Source of the DNA: Nitrosomonas aestuarii
GTDB taxonomy: Bacteria; Pseudomonadota; Gammaproteobacteria; Burkholderiales; Nitrosomonadaceae
Reading direction: 5' to 3'
DNA: 64,000 nt
Assembly (NCBI RefSeq): GCF_003046585.1
Contig: NZ_QAAE01000006.1
Location: 124,001 to 188,000, forward strand
This document shows positions 20,001 to 27,628 of the stretch, one piece after another. A program made the position numbers and the translations under genes. The number at the start of each line of letters is the position of its first letter. Positions within the stretch are counted from its first letter, which is position 1. The notes beneath the pieces are model-generated. The model was not told where the DNA came from and did not search any database. It worked only from the letters and a program-made list of their open reading frames with translations.

Positions 20001-20442
20001 TGGTCATTGCGCGGTCATAACAGGCAGACATCCGCTCTCTGTCCTGACGGATTTCATCCGGCCAGCGCGGGTCGTCAAAGACGCGGTCATCCGCTTTCAG
20101 AGACACATTGGCATTGATCAGCGAAGTGCCGCCTAAACCGCAACCAACAATAACATTCATGTCCTTGCCGGCATACAGATTGAACAGGCCGGTATGGTCA
20201 CCAATATGTTTGTCATGCAGGTTGATTTGAAACTCTTTACCTGCTTCGAGCAGGGTATCAGGGTACTCGCCGGTCTGGATTTCCCTGCCGCGCTCCAGCA
20301 GACACACGTCCAGCTTGCTGCCGTCGCCGCGCTTCATTCTTCCCAAACGGGATGCGGCGATAGCACCGCCATAACCTGAACCAATTACAATTGCATCATA
20401 TCGATCTTTTAAACGGGTGCGAGGTGAGGCAAGGCGTTTCAT
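17014..20442 (-). CDS. GMC oxidoreductase fused to an alpha/beta hydrolase (cholesterol-oxidase-like)
   Basis: Protein of 1142 residues. Residues 1-560 are a FAD-dependent GMC oxidoreductase: GSGYGGAIAA dinucleotide motif (about 21-30), a four-Cys-like segment CTYCGDCVSGC, and the C-terminal HPLGGCCMG active-site histidine, all typical of cholesterol-oxidase class proteins. A beta-rich middle region (about 580-800) has no clear function. Residues about 830-1142 are an alpha/beta hydrolase: oxyanion-side MVHGAG, nucleophile elbow VHCAGS with Cys914 in place of the usual Ser, and GYGHIDC with the catalytic His. Likely substrate is a hydrophobic alcohol/ester, possibly a sterol or hopanoid-type lipid; that is inference. 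GGAG eight bases before the ATG. No signal peptide. Single gene, divergent from a secreted cyclophilin. Confidence 0.9.
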   Translation of the reverse strand: MKRLASPRTRLKDRYDAIVIGSGYGGAIAASRLGRMKRGDGSKLDVCLLERGREIQTGEYPDTLLEAGKEFQINLHDKHIGDHTGLFNLYAGKDMNVIVGCGLGGTSLINANVSLKADDRVFDDPRWPDEIRQDRERMSACYDRAMTMLGAQPFPDGQHGVPTLPKAEAQKNSAKAVNRPVTFPPINVTFKDRINEAGVHQPACTYCGDCVSGCNYGAKNTTLMNYLPDAWNNGVEIYTQIAVRWLEKDGNDWLVHCQIMEVGRETFDAPDLVLRCKQVFLGAGTLGSTEILLRSKENGLPLSDKVGEHFSSNGDVLGFGFNNDMPINAIGFGNHPVGEIDPVGPCITTMIDDRATADLEQGLILEEGSLPGALSSILPGLMASAAGLIGKDTDSGLNDEISEHGRVLESMVRGAYHGAVHNTQVYLIMSHDGSDGRLTMHNNCISVDWPDVGDKPVFKRDSDFMEQVTAANGGTYVQNPIWTKELDNSLVTVHPLGGCCMGKDAQSGVVDHRGRVFTGTAGTTVHEGLHVADGSIVPRSLGVNPLLTISALTERSMELFAEAEGYTYDFTSLSQPREAEPATVGVRFTETMRGWWAEHGDYEQAVRSGKEGGNSLDFTLTVSVNDLDALIKQGGGYNGGMVGTVTAPGLSASPLTVTQGVFNLFARDPKQVGQEYMKYRFQMYAEDGKTWYFEGHKIIHNDPGIDIWSDTTQLYITIYDGADDAAAVKGRGMLYIQPLDFVRQITTIDAIGALTMTDRLQAIARFGIYFAGDLYHIYGGVLVPPQYLDADAPPRKKRSLRVGAPEVYHFNTSDGVPLRLTRYQGGKKGPLLMVHGAGVSSQIFTTDTIDTNLLEYLYINGYDCWLLEMRISIALSSAKQGWTLDDIARYDYPAAVKIILDATGSPDIQALVHCAGSTTFFMAMMSGLQHVRAAVASQIGPDHIVAPIVKAKAGLHLPSLLDAIGVDSATAYADNKSSWLNKLYDKALNLQHFDVEERCASAVCHRVSFMYSLLYEHDQLNRLTHDNLHELFGICHMDIFRHLALCAREKHIVNAEGKNVYTPHWDKLKIPITFIHGVENASYLPESTERSFSKLVEVNGPDGYARHVIPGYGHIDCIFGKNAVKDVYPYMLSALDQTNQAV

Positions 20443-20520
20443 TTGTCGACTCCATGAAAAAAGTTGGACATTGAATGAAATCAGCTTTTCCTGCTATCTT
20501 TGTACATAGCATTGGCTGAG

Positions 20521-20542
20521 TTTTGCAATATTAATTGCAAAA
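20521..20542. promoter_or_regulatory. Palindrome in divergent promoter region, possible operator
   Basis: TTTTGCAAT (20521-20529) and ATTGCAAAA (20534-20542) around ATTA. It sits 79 bases upstream of the GMC gene and 175 bases upstream of the cyclophilin gene. The shape suits a dimeric regulator, but none is identified. Confidence 0.4.
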
Positions 20543-20716
20543 TACGTTTTAAACAAATCAATACCGCAGTACACTTTGAGTGCGCCGGCGCTTTCATTAA
20601 CAAGCAACTGATGACACCTTAATTTCCGGCAATTAGTTGCTGCAAAAACAGCGATGTTTTCACCAAAAAACAAGGCATTCGTATAATATTCCGTTTAATC
20701 TACTGTGAATCACATT

Positions 20717-21643
20717 ATGTCTTTCATTCAAAATTACGCTAAAGCACTCGTAACCGCAAGCCTTATATTTGCCCCGTCCATGACGCAGGCTAATCCGGTC
20801 GCCTGTTTCAACACTAATCTAGGAAATTTCTGTATGGAATTACTGGAAAGGCAGGCGCCCAAAACGGTGGCTAATTTTGTCAACTATATTGACAGCGGGG
20901 CTTATTTGCAGAGTATATTTCACCGCAGTATGCCAGGGTTTGTCATTCAAGGTGGTGGATTCAAGGTGATAAAAGGCGATAATGGCGCGACAGTTACAGC
21001 AGTGAACACTTTCGACCCGGTTGAGAACGAATTTGGTATTTCCAATACTCGTGGCACAGTCGCCATGGCGAAACTGCCGGAAAAACCCGATAGTGCGACT
21101 AACCAGTGGTTTGTTAATCTGAGTGATAATTCAGGCTCCCCGGCATTTTTAGATACTCAAAATGGTGGTTTTACCGTTTTTGGAAGAATTCTGTATGACG
21201 GAATGGCCGTATTTTCTGCCATTGAAGATTTGCCACGCACTAATTTTGGAGAACCTTTATCCAGCACGCCGACTGTTAATCTTGACGTTACCAAGCCAGC
21301 CATGATCGAAAATTTTGTGCGGGTCAGCAACGTGGAATTGCATGATGTGACAAGCGTTTTTAACAATAACATTTTAAGTTTTGCAGTCGATGCCGGTAAC
21401 AACGGTTTTTTTGAGGCACAGCTGGAACTGGTTGTCACAGATACGGGTGTCGTGTTTGAATTTGACCCTGCCAGCGTCATATCATTATCGACAGCGCCGA
21501 CCAATGTGGCGACTTTTTCGGCACAGAACCGTACACTTACTATTCCATCCGTGATAGTGAATGAAACAACTCTGCTGAACAATGTGGTGCTATCGCTAAC
21601 TGATCCGGCTAATTTACAATTTACACTGGTAAGTTTTGAGTAA
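20717..21643 (+). CDS. Secreted cyclophilin-type peptidyl-prolyl isomerase with C-terminal extension
   Basis: Protein of 308 residues from the ATG at 20717 (a GTG four codons earlier is in frame but would put extra residues before the signal peptide). Signal peptide 1-25, ending MTQA. A cyclophilin domain (about 28-195) catalyses proline isomerisation: LGNFCMELLE, APKTVANFVNY, SIFHRSMPGFVIQGG, RGTVAMAK, NQWFVNLSDN and FGRILYDGM are all recognisable. The last 110 residues are beta-rich (SFAVDAGNNGFFEAQLEL...), resemble no domain I know and may mediate surface or matrix binding. It is predicted periplasmic or extracellular. The next gene is a PhoD-like phosphatase 143 bases on, and co-transcription is possible. 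Confidence 0.88.
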   Translation: MSFIQNYAKALVTASLIFAPSMTQANPVACFNTNLGNFCMELLERQAPKTVANFVNYIDSGAYLQSIFHRSMPGFVIQGGGFKVIKGDNGATVTAVNTFDPVENEFGISNTRGTVAMAKLPEKPDSATNQWFVNLSDNSGSPAFLDTQNGGFTVFGRILYDGMAVFSAIEDLPRTNFGEPLSSTPTVNLDVTKPAMIENFVRVSNVELHDVTSVFNNNILSFAVDAGNNGFFEAQLELVVTDTGVVFEFDPASVISLSTAPTNVATFSAQNRTLTIPSVIVNETTLLNNVVLSLTDPANLQFTLVSFE

Positions 21644-21786
21644 AAAGATGCTATCAGGTTATAAAAAAGCATATTCACAGAAATGGAGAAATCGATGATT
21701 CTACGGTAGAATCAGTTACAAAGCCGGATCATCAAGAAAGTGCAGCATACTATGTTCCTGCAACCACAAGCCAGAGGGGAGCCAAA

Positions 21787-23238
21787 TTGCAATTATTTGC
21801 TTACAATCAGGTGGGGCAAACTGACGAACTCGTCATTTGGGTTGGCGTCCTGGGTATATCCGATCCGCCGCCCGTATCATTTTCGATTGCCGGAGGCGAT
21901 GCGGTCATCCCAAAAGATACAGGAGCATCATTTGAACCACTGGGTGATGGCAGCGCGTTAAATCACCGCGCCATATTTGTATTTGACTGGCCTGACACGC
22001 CTGAACGTTTCCCAATTGAGGTGGCTTGCGGCGATGCAAAAGTGCATTTAACCAGCAAACGTCCGCCACGCTTGTTGCCGGTTCTGGGGGAAACCAGTTT
22101 CAACTTGCTCCTACTATCATGCTATTACCAGCCAAATGACAAGACCGCACGAAATGTTGCCTGGTTGATCAGACAACTCAAACCAGCCGCTGATTTTACG
22201 TTTCTCGCCGGAGATCAGGTTTATCTTGATTTGCCTTTACTGCAAGACCTTCCAAAAGAAAAAACAAAACTGGCGCAAATCTTGGGGAAAAAATATCTAA
22301 CCAACTGGTTCTCAGCCCAGCTATCACAACCGGGATTAGCCAACTTGCTCACGCATGGTCCGGCAATGTGCATACCCGACGATCACGAGTATTGGAATAA
22401 TTATCCTTATTACCAATTACAGCTCAATAACACACACTCAACCAATGACAGGGAAAACTGGCGTGACGTAGCGACATTGCTGTACCAGCGGTACCAGATG
22501 GCACCTGCCCAAAACAACGGCTTTTTCCGTATGGATATAGCGCCGCTGTACATGCTGTTTGTTGATGGCCGCAGCGTACGCGACGATGCAGACGATCATA
22601 TGTTCAATGCGGCATCAATCAATGCGTTAACGCAATGGACAGATGAATTGCTGGCCCGAAAAGCGGCCAATATGTCCGCAGTGGGTTTACTAAGCTCCGG
22701 CCAGGCGTTTCTGATGGAAAAGGCAGATGCATGGAGACGTCGTTTGGTGGATGCTGAAATGCCGAACTATAAAGATTTTGAAACCTTGAAAACAGCATTG
22801 ACCAAATTGATTAACGCCGGCATACCGGTGATTTATTTGACCGGCGATGTCCACTGGGGACGTATCGTAGAGGGCAGAAATAAAACAGGTGAAGTGATGT
22901 TCTGTGAAATTATTGCTTCACCTGCGCGTCTGATTGATTCGATTGGTCAGGATCAGTTGAATTTTGTAAATAATAAACTGCGCAAGATTTTTGACGCAAC
23001 CAAACCTTTTCCCTATCACACTGATCCTCCAGATGAAGTACCTGATATGAAACTTGCGAATCTTGATTTTTCAATCAAGCATAAACAATCCGGAGATCAT
23101 GTCGCAATGCTGCGTTTTAACCAGATTCCGGGCGGTGTTTCTTTAGCAGTGGATTACTACTGTACTGATCCGGATACTCAAAAACGTACTATGTATAGCA
23201 AAACAGTTGCGCCTATTAAAATAGTAAGCCTGAATTAA
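21787..23238 (+). CDS. PhoD-like metallophosphatase
   Basis: Protein of 483 residues of the alkaline phosphatase D/calcineurin-like class. Metal-binding motifs: AGDQVYLD (Asp143), PDDHEYWNN (Asp199, His200) and LTGDVHWGR near residue 352. A beta-sandwich-like N-terminal domain (1-100) precedes the catalytic part. Unlike secreted PhoD it shows no Tat or Sec signal, so it is probably cytoplasmic. The start is TTG at 21787 with GAGGGGA six bases upstream. The frame is open further upstream but offers no better start. The next gene (23263) follows by 24 bases with its own ribosome site, so the two form an operon. Its substrate is likely a phosphodiester or phosphomonoester, unspecified. Confidence 0.88.
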   Translation: MQLFAYNQVGQTDELVIWVGVLGISDPPPVSFSIAGGDAVIPKDTGASFEPLGDGSALNHRAIFVFDWPDTPERFPIEVACGDAKVHLTSKRPPRLLPVLGETSFNLLLLSCYYQPNDKTARNVAWLIRQLKPAADFTFLAGDQVYLDLPLLQDLPKEKTKLAQILGKKYLTNWFSAQLSQPGLANLLTHGPAMCIPDDHEYWNNYPYYQLQLNNTHSTNDRENWRDVATLLYQRYQMAPAQNNGFFRMDIAPLYMLFVDGRSVRDDADDHMFNAASINALTQWTDELLARKAANMSAVGLLSSGQAFLMEKADAWRRRLVDAEMPNYKDFETLKTALTKLINAGIPVIYLTGDVHWGRIVEGRNKTGEVMFCEIIASPARLIDSIGQDQLNFVNNKLRKIFDATKPFPYHTDPPDEVPDMKLANLDFSIKHKQSGDHVAMLRFNQIPGGVSLAVDYYCTDPDTQKRTMYSKTVAPIKIVSLN

Positions 23239-23262
23239 ATATATTGGATAAAGGGAAGTAAA

Positions 23263-24030
23263 ATGATCAAGCAATGTCTTTCAAAAAGCAGTATTGACAG
23301 CCAGAAAATCCATTTGTTATCACGCAATAAAAATGAATCCAATGTCAATTGGCTTGAGCGTGCCTATCATGACCTGAATATTGCGAACCCGAGTCAATGG
23401 AACTGTATTGTATTGACGGGGGGGAAGGATATTGCGTCTTTTCGCATCCGCGTAGCCCAATCCTACCTGCGTGGAGACATGCTGCCTTCTTTCTGGTCTG
23501 ATTGCGGGTTGCTAAAAGTCAATTCCAAAAAATTCGCCAATTCCAAGTTTTATTATTTACCTTTACTGCAACCGTCTACCGACAGCTATGCACCGAAACG
23601 CAACGGGCTGGTGGAAATACAGCTCAACAAGTTATTTGATCAGCGAGAATTTCCAAACTTGGCGCTACTGGCAATTCCAGTTGCACAGAAAGGCATTTTT
23701 GACACATTAAAAGACTATAAAAATGAACGCATCGTGTATGATGCCGTAGAAAATATTTTGCCCTGGCTGGCTTACGTATGGGGCATCGGTAACGCCACCA
23801 ATCCTTTGATGCAGCAAATTGGTTTTCCCTCTGCAATGATGTTGAGTCAATTATTCAGCGTTCATAATTTTGATTTGGCACCTGGTGCCAACGGCAGTCT
23901 TTCATCACCGGAAGTCTTTTGGAGCGGGGTGAAACACTGGCAGGATTTTTACAGTAAAACGCAGGAAAATGGCTTGCTGCCAGAAGCACGCTATGTGACA
24001 GATCATATTTATGATATTGATGAAAACTGA
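23263..24030 (+). CDS. Unknown protein paired with the PhoD-like phosphatase
   Basis: Protein of 255 residues that I do not recognise. No signal peptide, membrane helix or known catalytic motif is visible. It is moderately hydrophobic with aromatic-rich patches (PWLAYVWGIGNATNP, GVKHWQDFY) and two cysteines. The first residues look like a soluble helical start, and the middle has the strands NCIVLTGG and LALLAIPVA that suggest an alpha/beta fold. Ribosome site AGGGAAG seven bases before ATG. It shares an operon with the PhoD-like enzyme and is followed by a plausible terminator, so the two are a unit. It could be a partner, substrate-specificity factor or second enzyme of that pathway. Confidence 0.75.
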   Translation: MIKQCLSKSSIDSQKIHLLSRNKNESNVNWLERAYHDLNIANPSQWNCIVLTGGKDIASFRIRVAQSYLRGDMLPSFWSDCGLLKVNSKKFANSKFYYLPLLQPSTDSYAPKRNGLVEIQLNKLFDQREFPNLALLAIPVAQKGIFDTLKDYKNERIVYDAVENILPWLAYVWGIGNATNPLMQQIGFPSAMMLSQLFSVHNFDLAPGANGSLSSPEVFWSGVKHWQDFYSKTQENGLLPEARYVTDHIYDIDEN

Positions 24031-24086
24031 TAAACGCGGCAGATACGCGCAAGACCCACCAGACCATCATCAATTGACAGTGTCAA

Positions 24087-24113
24087 GGTTTCTTATCAGA
24101 AAACCATTTTTTT
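24087..24113 (+). terminator. Rho-independent terminator after the PhoD-like operon
   Basis: GGTTT (24087-24091) pairs with AAACC (24101-24105), loop TTATCAG region, followed by A and seven T (24107-24113). It lies 57 bases after the stop of the 255-residue gene. The stem is short but the T run is good. Confidence 0.55.
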
Positions 24114-24197
24114 AGACCAAAACTGAAATTTCACGATCACATGGTTTTTCTTGATCGTATTCATTGTTTTCGTTTGCGAAAATAATGTGCGTGTCAT

Positions 24198-25107
24198 TCA
24201 CAACGCTTTCTGTCGACACAAATCCCAGTAAGGCGTACCTTTAAACCGCGCCACCAGAAAGTCAATAAACACCCGGACACGCTGCGAAAGATAACGAGTC
24301 TGCGGATAAATAGCGTAGGCTGTTAACTTCGGGCACGTATAACTTGTCAGCAGCGGAACCAAGGCGCCCCGCTCAATTTCCCGATAAACAATAAACGGCG
24401 GAATTAGAATGATACCCAGTCCATTGACGGCGGCATCGCGCAGAAATTCACCGTTACTGGCTTTCAGACAGAGATTTATTCTAGTTTTGATCAAGTTTTT
24501 ATCGGCGTCGCATAAATGCCAGTGATTGTAATCGCGAAGCAGATTATAGGCCAGATATTGACGGTTAATCAGGTCATTCACTGATGTTGGCATCCCCTTG
24601 CATTCCAGATAAGCCGGGCTGGCGCATATGACGGCTTCGATGACCGCAAGGCGGCGTGCAATCAGATTGGAGTCTGCAAGATTGGCAATACGAACTGCCA
24701 GATCAAAGCCTTCCGCCATCAGGCCCACCTGGCGGTCATTAAAATCCAGATCGAATTCAATACGCGGATGAATTTGTAAAAATTCATGAATAGCCGGCCC
24801 CAGATGCATTAAACCAAAACTTAGCGGCAATGCTACTTTTAGCGTGCCATGCGCTTCGGATACTGCATGCTCGGCTTCAAATAAATCATCCAGTATGCGT
24901 AGCGACTGATGATAAAACGTACGCCCGGTTTCAGTCAGGGTCATGCCGGGTTGTTCGGTGAAAAAGCGCGGCGCCCAAGTGCGTTTCCAGCTCTTTCAAA
25001 CGCCGACTTACAACAGATTTTGCAACGCCCAGCCGGTCTGCCGCGCCACTGATGCTGCCTGTTTCAACCATGCGTATAAACGTATGCATATTTTCGAATC
25101 GGTTCAT
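24198..25107 (-). pseudogene. LysR-family regulator broken by a frameshift
   Basis: The winged-helix N-terminus starts at ATG 25107 (MNRFENMHTFIRMVETGS, then AADRLGVAKSVVSRRLKELE) and runs into a stop after HRTTRHDPD. The remainder continues in another frame from 24944 (MTLTETGRTFYHQSL) through the whole substrate-binding domain to 24198. The family normally reads HRTTR-R-x-TLTE here, so one extra base or two missing bases near 24945 explain the break. As written, no full regulator is made unless the ribosome slips or the base is a sequencing error. It is divergent from the pirin-DoxX pair, the usual arrangement for its regulator. The effector-binding part is otherwise intact, so decay is recent. 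Confidence 0.88.
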
Positions 25108-25242
25108 TGTGAATTTTATAGTTGCTAAAAACAGAACAGTTATTTGTCAATATGGTTGTTTATTCTTAATAAGATAACAGCAATAATACTTCTGACACAC
25201 ATTGACAGTGAAATTACAACGTAAAAAACAGGTGGAAATATT

Positions 25243-26109
25243 ATGGACAAATCAACACACAACACCCGTTTCATCCCTGCAACGGCAACCAGGGAAGGTG
25301 CCGGCGTTACTGTGTTCCGCACTATCGGCACACCCGCATTGAGAAACTATGACCCGTTTCTTATGCTGGACCATATCAGCAGCAACAATCCCGCTGATTA
25401 TATTGCCGGGTTTCCGTCACACCCGCATCGCGGATTTATCACTTTTACATACATGCTGGATGGGCAAATGATACACCAGGACAGCATGGGCAATACGGGC
25501 AACCTGGGTCCGGGTAGCGCACAATGGATGAAAGCCGCCAGCGGCATTATTCATTCGGAAATGCCGAAACAGGAAAATAGTCTGCTGCGAGGTTTTCAGT
25601 TATGGATCAATTTGCCTGCGGCACACAAAATGGATCGTCCCGAATATCTGGAATACGCTGCCTCGGCCTTTCCTGTCGTAAACACATCCGACTATACACT
25701 CAAAGTGTTAATCGGAAACTATGCCGACACATTCGCACCGATTCGCGATGACATCACCGAAGTGTCTTTCTTTGACGTACAGGTTCTACCCGGCAGGTCA
25801 TTTCAGTTGCACGCTCCGACTAAATGTAGTGGCTTTCTCTATCCGTATGAAGGTGCCGGACAACTCAATGGTTCCAACGTTGCCTCTCAAACGCTTGTCA
25901 TTGCTGATATTGAAGATAATCCGGTTGAATTTACCGCCGGTTCACAAGGGGCACGGTTTCTTGCTGTGCATGGCAAACCGATAGATGAACCCATTGTTCA
26001 GTATGGCCCGTTTGTTATGAATACCCGCGAAGAGATTGAACAGGCCAAGAAGGACTATGAATCGAACCAATTTGTGCGCGATCAAGCATGGATTTATCAG
26101 GGCAAATAA
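25243..26109 (+). CDS. Pirin family protein
   Basis: Bicupin of 288 residues with the pirin signatures FLMLDHISSNN, FPSHPHRGFITFTYMLDG (metal His/His), DSMGNTGNLGPGSAQWMKAASGIIHSE and LRGFQLWINLPA. Family members bind iron and some have quercetinase activity; in bacteria many act in stress or central metabolism by an unproven mechanism. The start has AGGTGG eight bases upstream. It is followed 25 bases later by a DoxX gene in the same direction and is divergent from a lysR that now carries a frameshift, a common pirin-DoxX-LysR layout. Confidence 0.94.
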   Translation: MDKSTHNTRFIPATATREGAGVTVFRTIGTPALRNYDPFLMLDHISSNNPADYIAGFPSHPHRGFITFTYMLDGQMIHQDSMGNTGNLGPGSAQWMKAASGIIHSEMPKQENSLLRGFQLWINLPAAHKMDRPEYLEYAASAFPVVNTSDYTLKVLIGNYADTFAPIRDDITEVSFFDVQVLPGRSFQLHAPTKCSGFLYPYEGAGQLNGSNVASQTLVIADIEDNPVEFTAGSQGARFLAVHGKPIDEPIVQYGPFVMNTREEIEQAKKDYESNQFVRDQAWIYQGK

Positions 26110-26134
26110 TTTTTTAATACATTAGGAGATACAA

Positions 26135-26527
26135 ATGAAACAAATCAGTCAACTGATTGCACGTGTTTTTATAGGTCAACTTTTTTTACTGTCCGGCATC
26201 AGCAAAATGCAGGGATATGAAGGTATGCAAGGCTATATGAACGCGATGAGCGTACCAGGCGAACTGTTGCCGTTGGTGATCATATTGGAAGTGGGCGGCG
26301 GATTGGCCGTTATCGCGGGATGGCAGGTACGCAGGGTATCAATCGCATTGGGATTGTTTACCCTCGTAGCTGCTGCAGTTTTTCACAATGATTTTGCAGA
26401 TCAAATGCAACTGATCATGTTCATGAAAAATATCGCGGTAGCAGGCGGTCTGATGTTGCTTGCCGCACACGGCGCAGGTGTTTACAGCCTGGATCAGCGT
26501 CGCTCAGCAGTTTATGCATCATCATAA
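26135..26527 (+). CDS. DoxX family membrane protein
   Basis: Four-helix membrane protein of 130 residues with the DoxX core (IARVFIGQLFLLSGISKMQGYEGMQGYM, ILEVGGGLAVIAGW, FHNDFADQMQLIMFMKNIAVAGGLMLL). Family members are small quinone-linked or thiol-redox membrane proteins of uncertain activity. TAGGAGAT precedes the ATG by five bases. Second gene of the pirin operon. Its stop codon abuts the last codon of the convergent aminopeptidase gene (26528) with no spacer. Confidence 0.92.
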   Translation: MKQISQLIARVFIGQLFLLSGISKMQGYEGMQGYMNAMSVPGELLPLVIILEVGGGLAVIAGWQVRRVSIALGLFTLVAAAVFHNDFADQMQLIMFMKNIAVAGGLMLLAAHGAGVYSLDQRRSAVYASS

Positions 26528-27628
26528 TCATTGAGAGTACGACTCAAAAACGCCGGCAAAATTAGTTTGCCGGCGTTCATGCATGGTTATTTTCAGAAAA
26601 GCAGAACGTTCCTCTTTAGAAAGTTTGCCTATTTCTTTGACAACACTGAAAAAGCTGGCCATGTCGCCATTTTGCTGAAAAAGCAGTGCCTCAAATGCTG
26701 GTATTAACTGAGTATAGACTGAAACATTAGCCAGACGCGCATTGTTGATCGGTTGCGAAAACCAGCGATCATAGCGTCTGAATTCAGCTCTACTGGTTTT
26801 TAATAGCGCAAATTCCTCGCGTAAATCATCAAAAATACGCGCCTTCCCAGTACGCTTTTCTATTTCGCTGATGTCTGCATCAAAAAGCGTTTCCAGTCGC
26901 ATGCGATGATTGCGCACAAGAGTATTAAATATCGTTTGTCTTTTCCGTCGAGCGCGATATTCGGCATATTCATTTGTCGTACCATTGTGCGCAAGCCAGC
27001 GTTTGACACCTTCCTGCTCAACCAAAGTCGCGAACGATTCGTTGAAGACCGTATCGCCAGGCACATAGACAACCTGATGTGCAAGTTCATGAAAGATCAA
27101 ACGCGCAAGTTCCAATTCCGACTCGATAAAAGTATTCAACACTGGATCAACAAACCATCCCAACGTTGAATAAGCAGGGATTCCGCTGACGTGAACATCG
27201 TACCCTTCGGCCCTAAGCTTATTTGCATAGTTTTCAGCCTTGGTCAGCGAGAAAAAACCGCGATAACTCACACAACCTGCTTGTATGAAGCACCACTTTT
27301 TTAATTTGAAAGAAAACTCTGGCGCGGCGACAACATTCCAGACTGCGTAAGGCCGTTCCAGATCGGCATATTTTGTGTAGCTTCGATTATTGGGAAGCTT
27401 GAGTTCGTTACTTGCAAAGCTACGTATTGTTATGATCTTATTGAGTGTACGCTTCAAATCAGGATCGACACTGGGATCAGCAATCAGAGTATTAATCGGC
27501 TGGGATCGGCGCAAAATATCCATATGGCCGCCGACTGCTTGAGCATAGTAAGCCAAATTAGCGCAACCGCTGACCGATGTTATCAGGGTGGCAATTGTAA
27601 GTATTTTTAGAAAATGTGGAATCTGCAA
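26528..27628 (-). CDS. Lipoprotein zinc aminopeptidase (COG4324-type)
   Basis: Predicted outer- or inner-membrane lipoprotein of 366 residues. Signal with lipobox VSGC (Cys22). Zinc site HELAH (180-184) with the third ligand Glu197 in FNESFATLVEQEG, matching the putative aminopeptidase family COG4324. Other family stretches: IPAYSTLGWFVDPVLNT before the zinc site, YSKYADL/VWNVVAAPEFS earlier. It cleaves N-terminal residues by inference from the family name, but no substrate is established. Monocistronic and convergent with doxX, from which it is separated by zero bases. Oddly its last 17 codons contain a full terminator hairpin, so the final stretch may have been read into a former 3' region by loss of an earlier stop. 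Confidence 0.87.
   Translation of the reverse strand: MQIPHFLKILTIATLITSVSGCANLAYYAQAVGGHMDILRRSQPINTLIADPSVDPDLKRTLNKIITIRSFASNELKLPNNRSYTKYADLERPYAVWNVVAAPEFSFKLKKWCFIQAGCVSYRGFFSLTKAENYANKLRAEGYDVHVSGIPAYSTLGWFVDPVLNTFIESELELARLIFHELAHQVVYVPGDTVFNESFATLVEQEGVKRWLAHNGTTNEYAEYRARRKRQTIFNTLVRNHRMRLETLFDADISEIEKRTGKARIFDDLREEFALLKTSRAEFRRYDRWFSQPINNARLANVSVYTQLIPAFEALLFQQNGDMASFFSVVKEIGKLSKEERSAFLKITMHERRQTNFAGVFESYSQ
26546..26577 (-). terminator. Rho-independent terminator inside the aminopeptidase 3' end
   Basis: On the minus strand AACGCCGGCAAA (26577-26566), five-base loop, TTTGCCGGCGTT (26560-26549), then TTT: a 12-bp perfect stem with a T run. It lies within the last 17 codons of the gene at 26528-27628, ending before the stop codon. 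On the plus strand the same hairpin follows doxX and is preceded by A. Confidence 0.7.
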
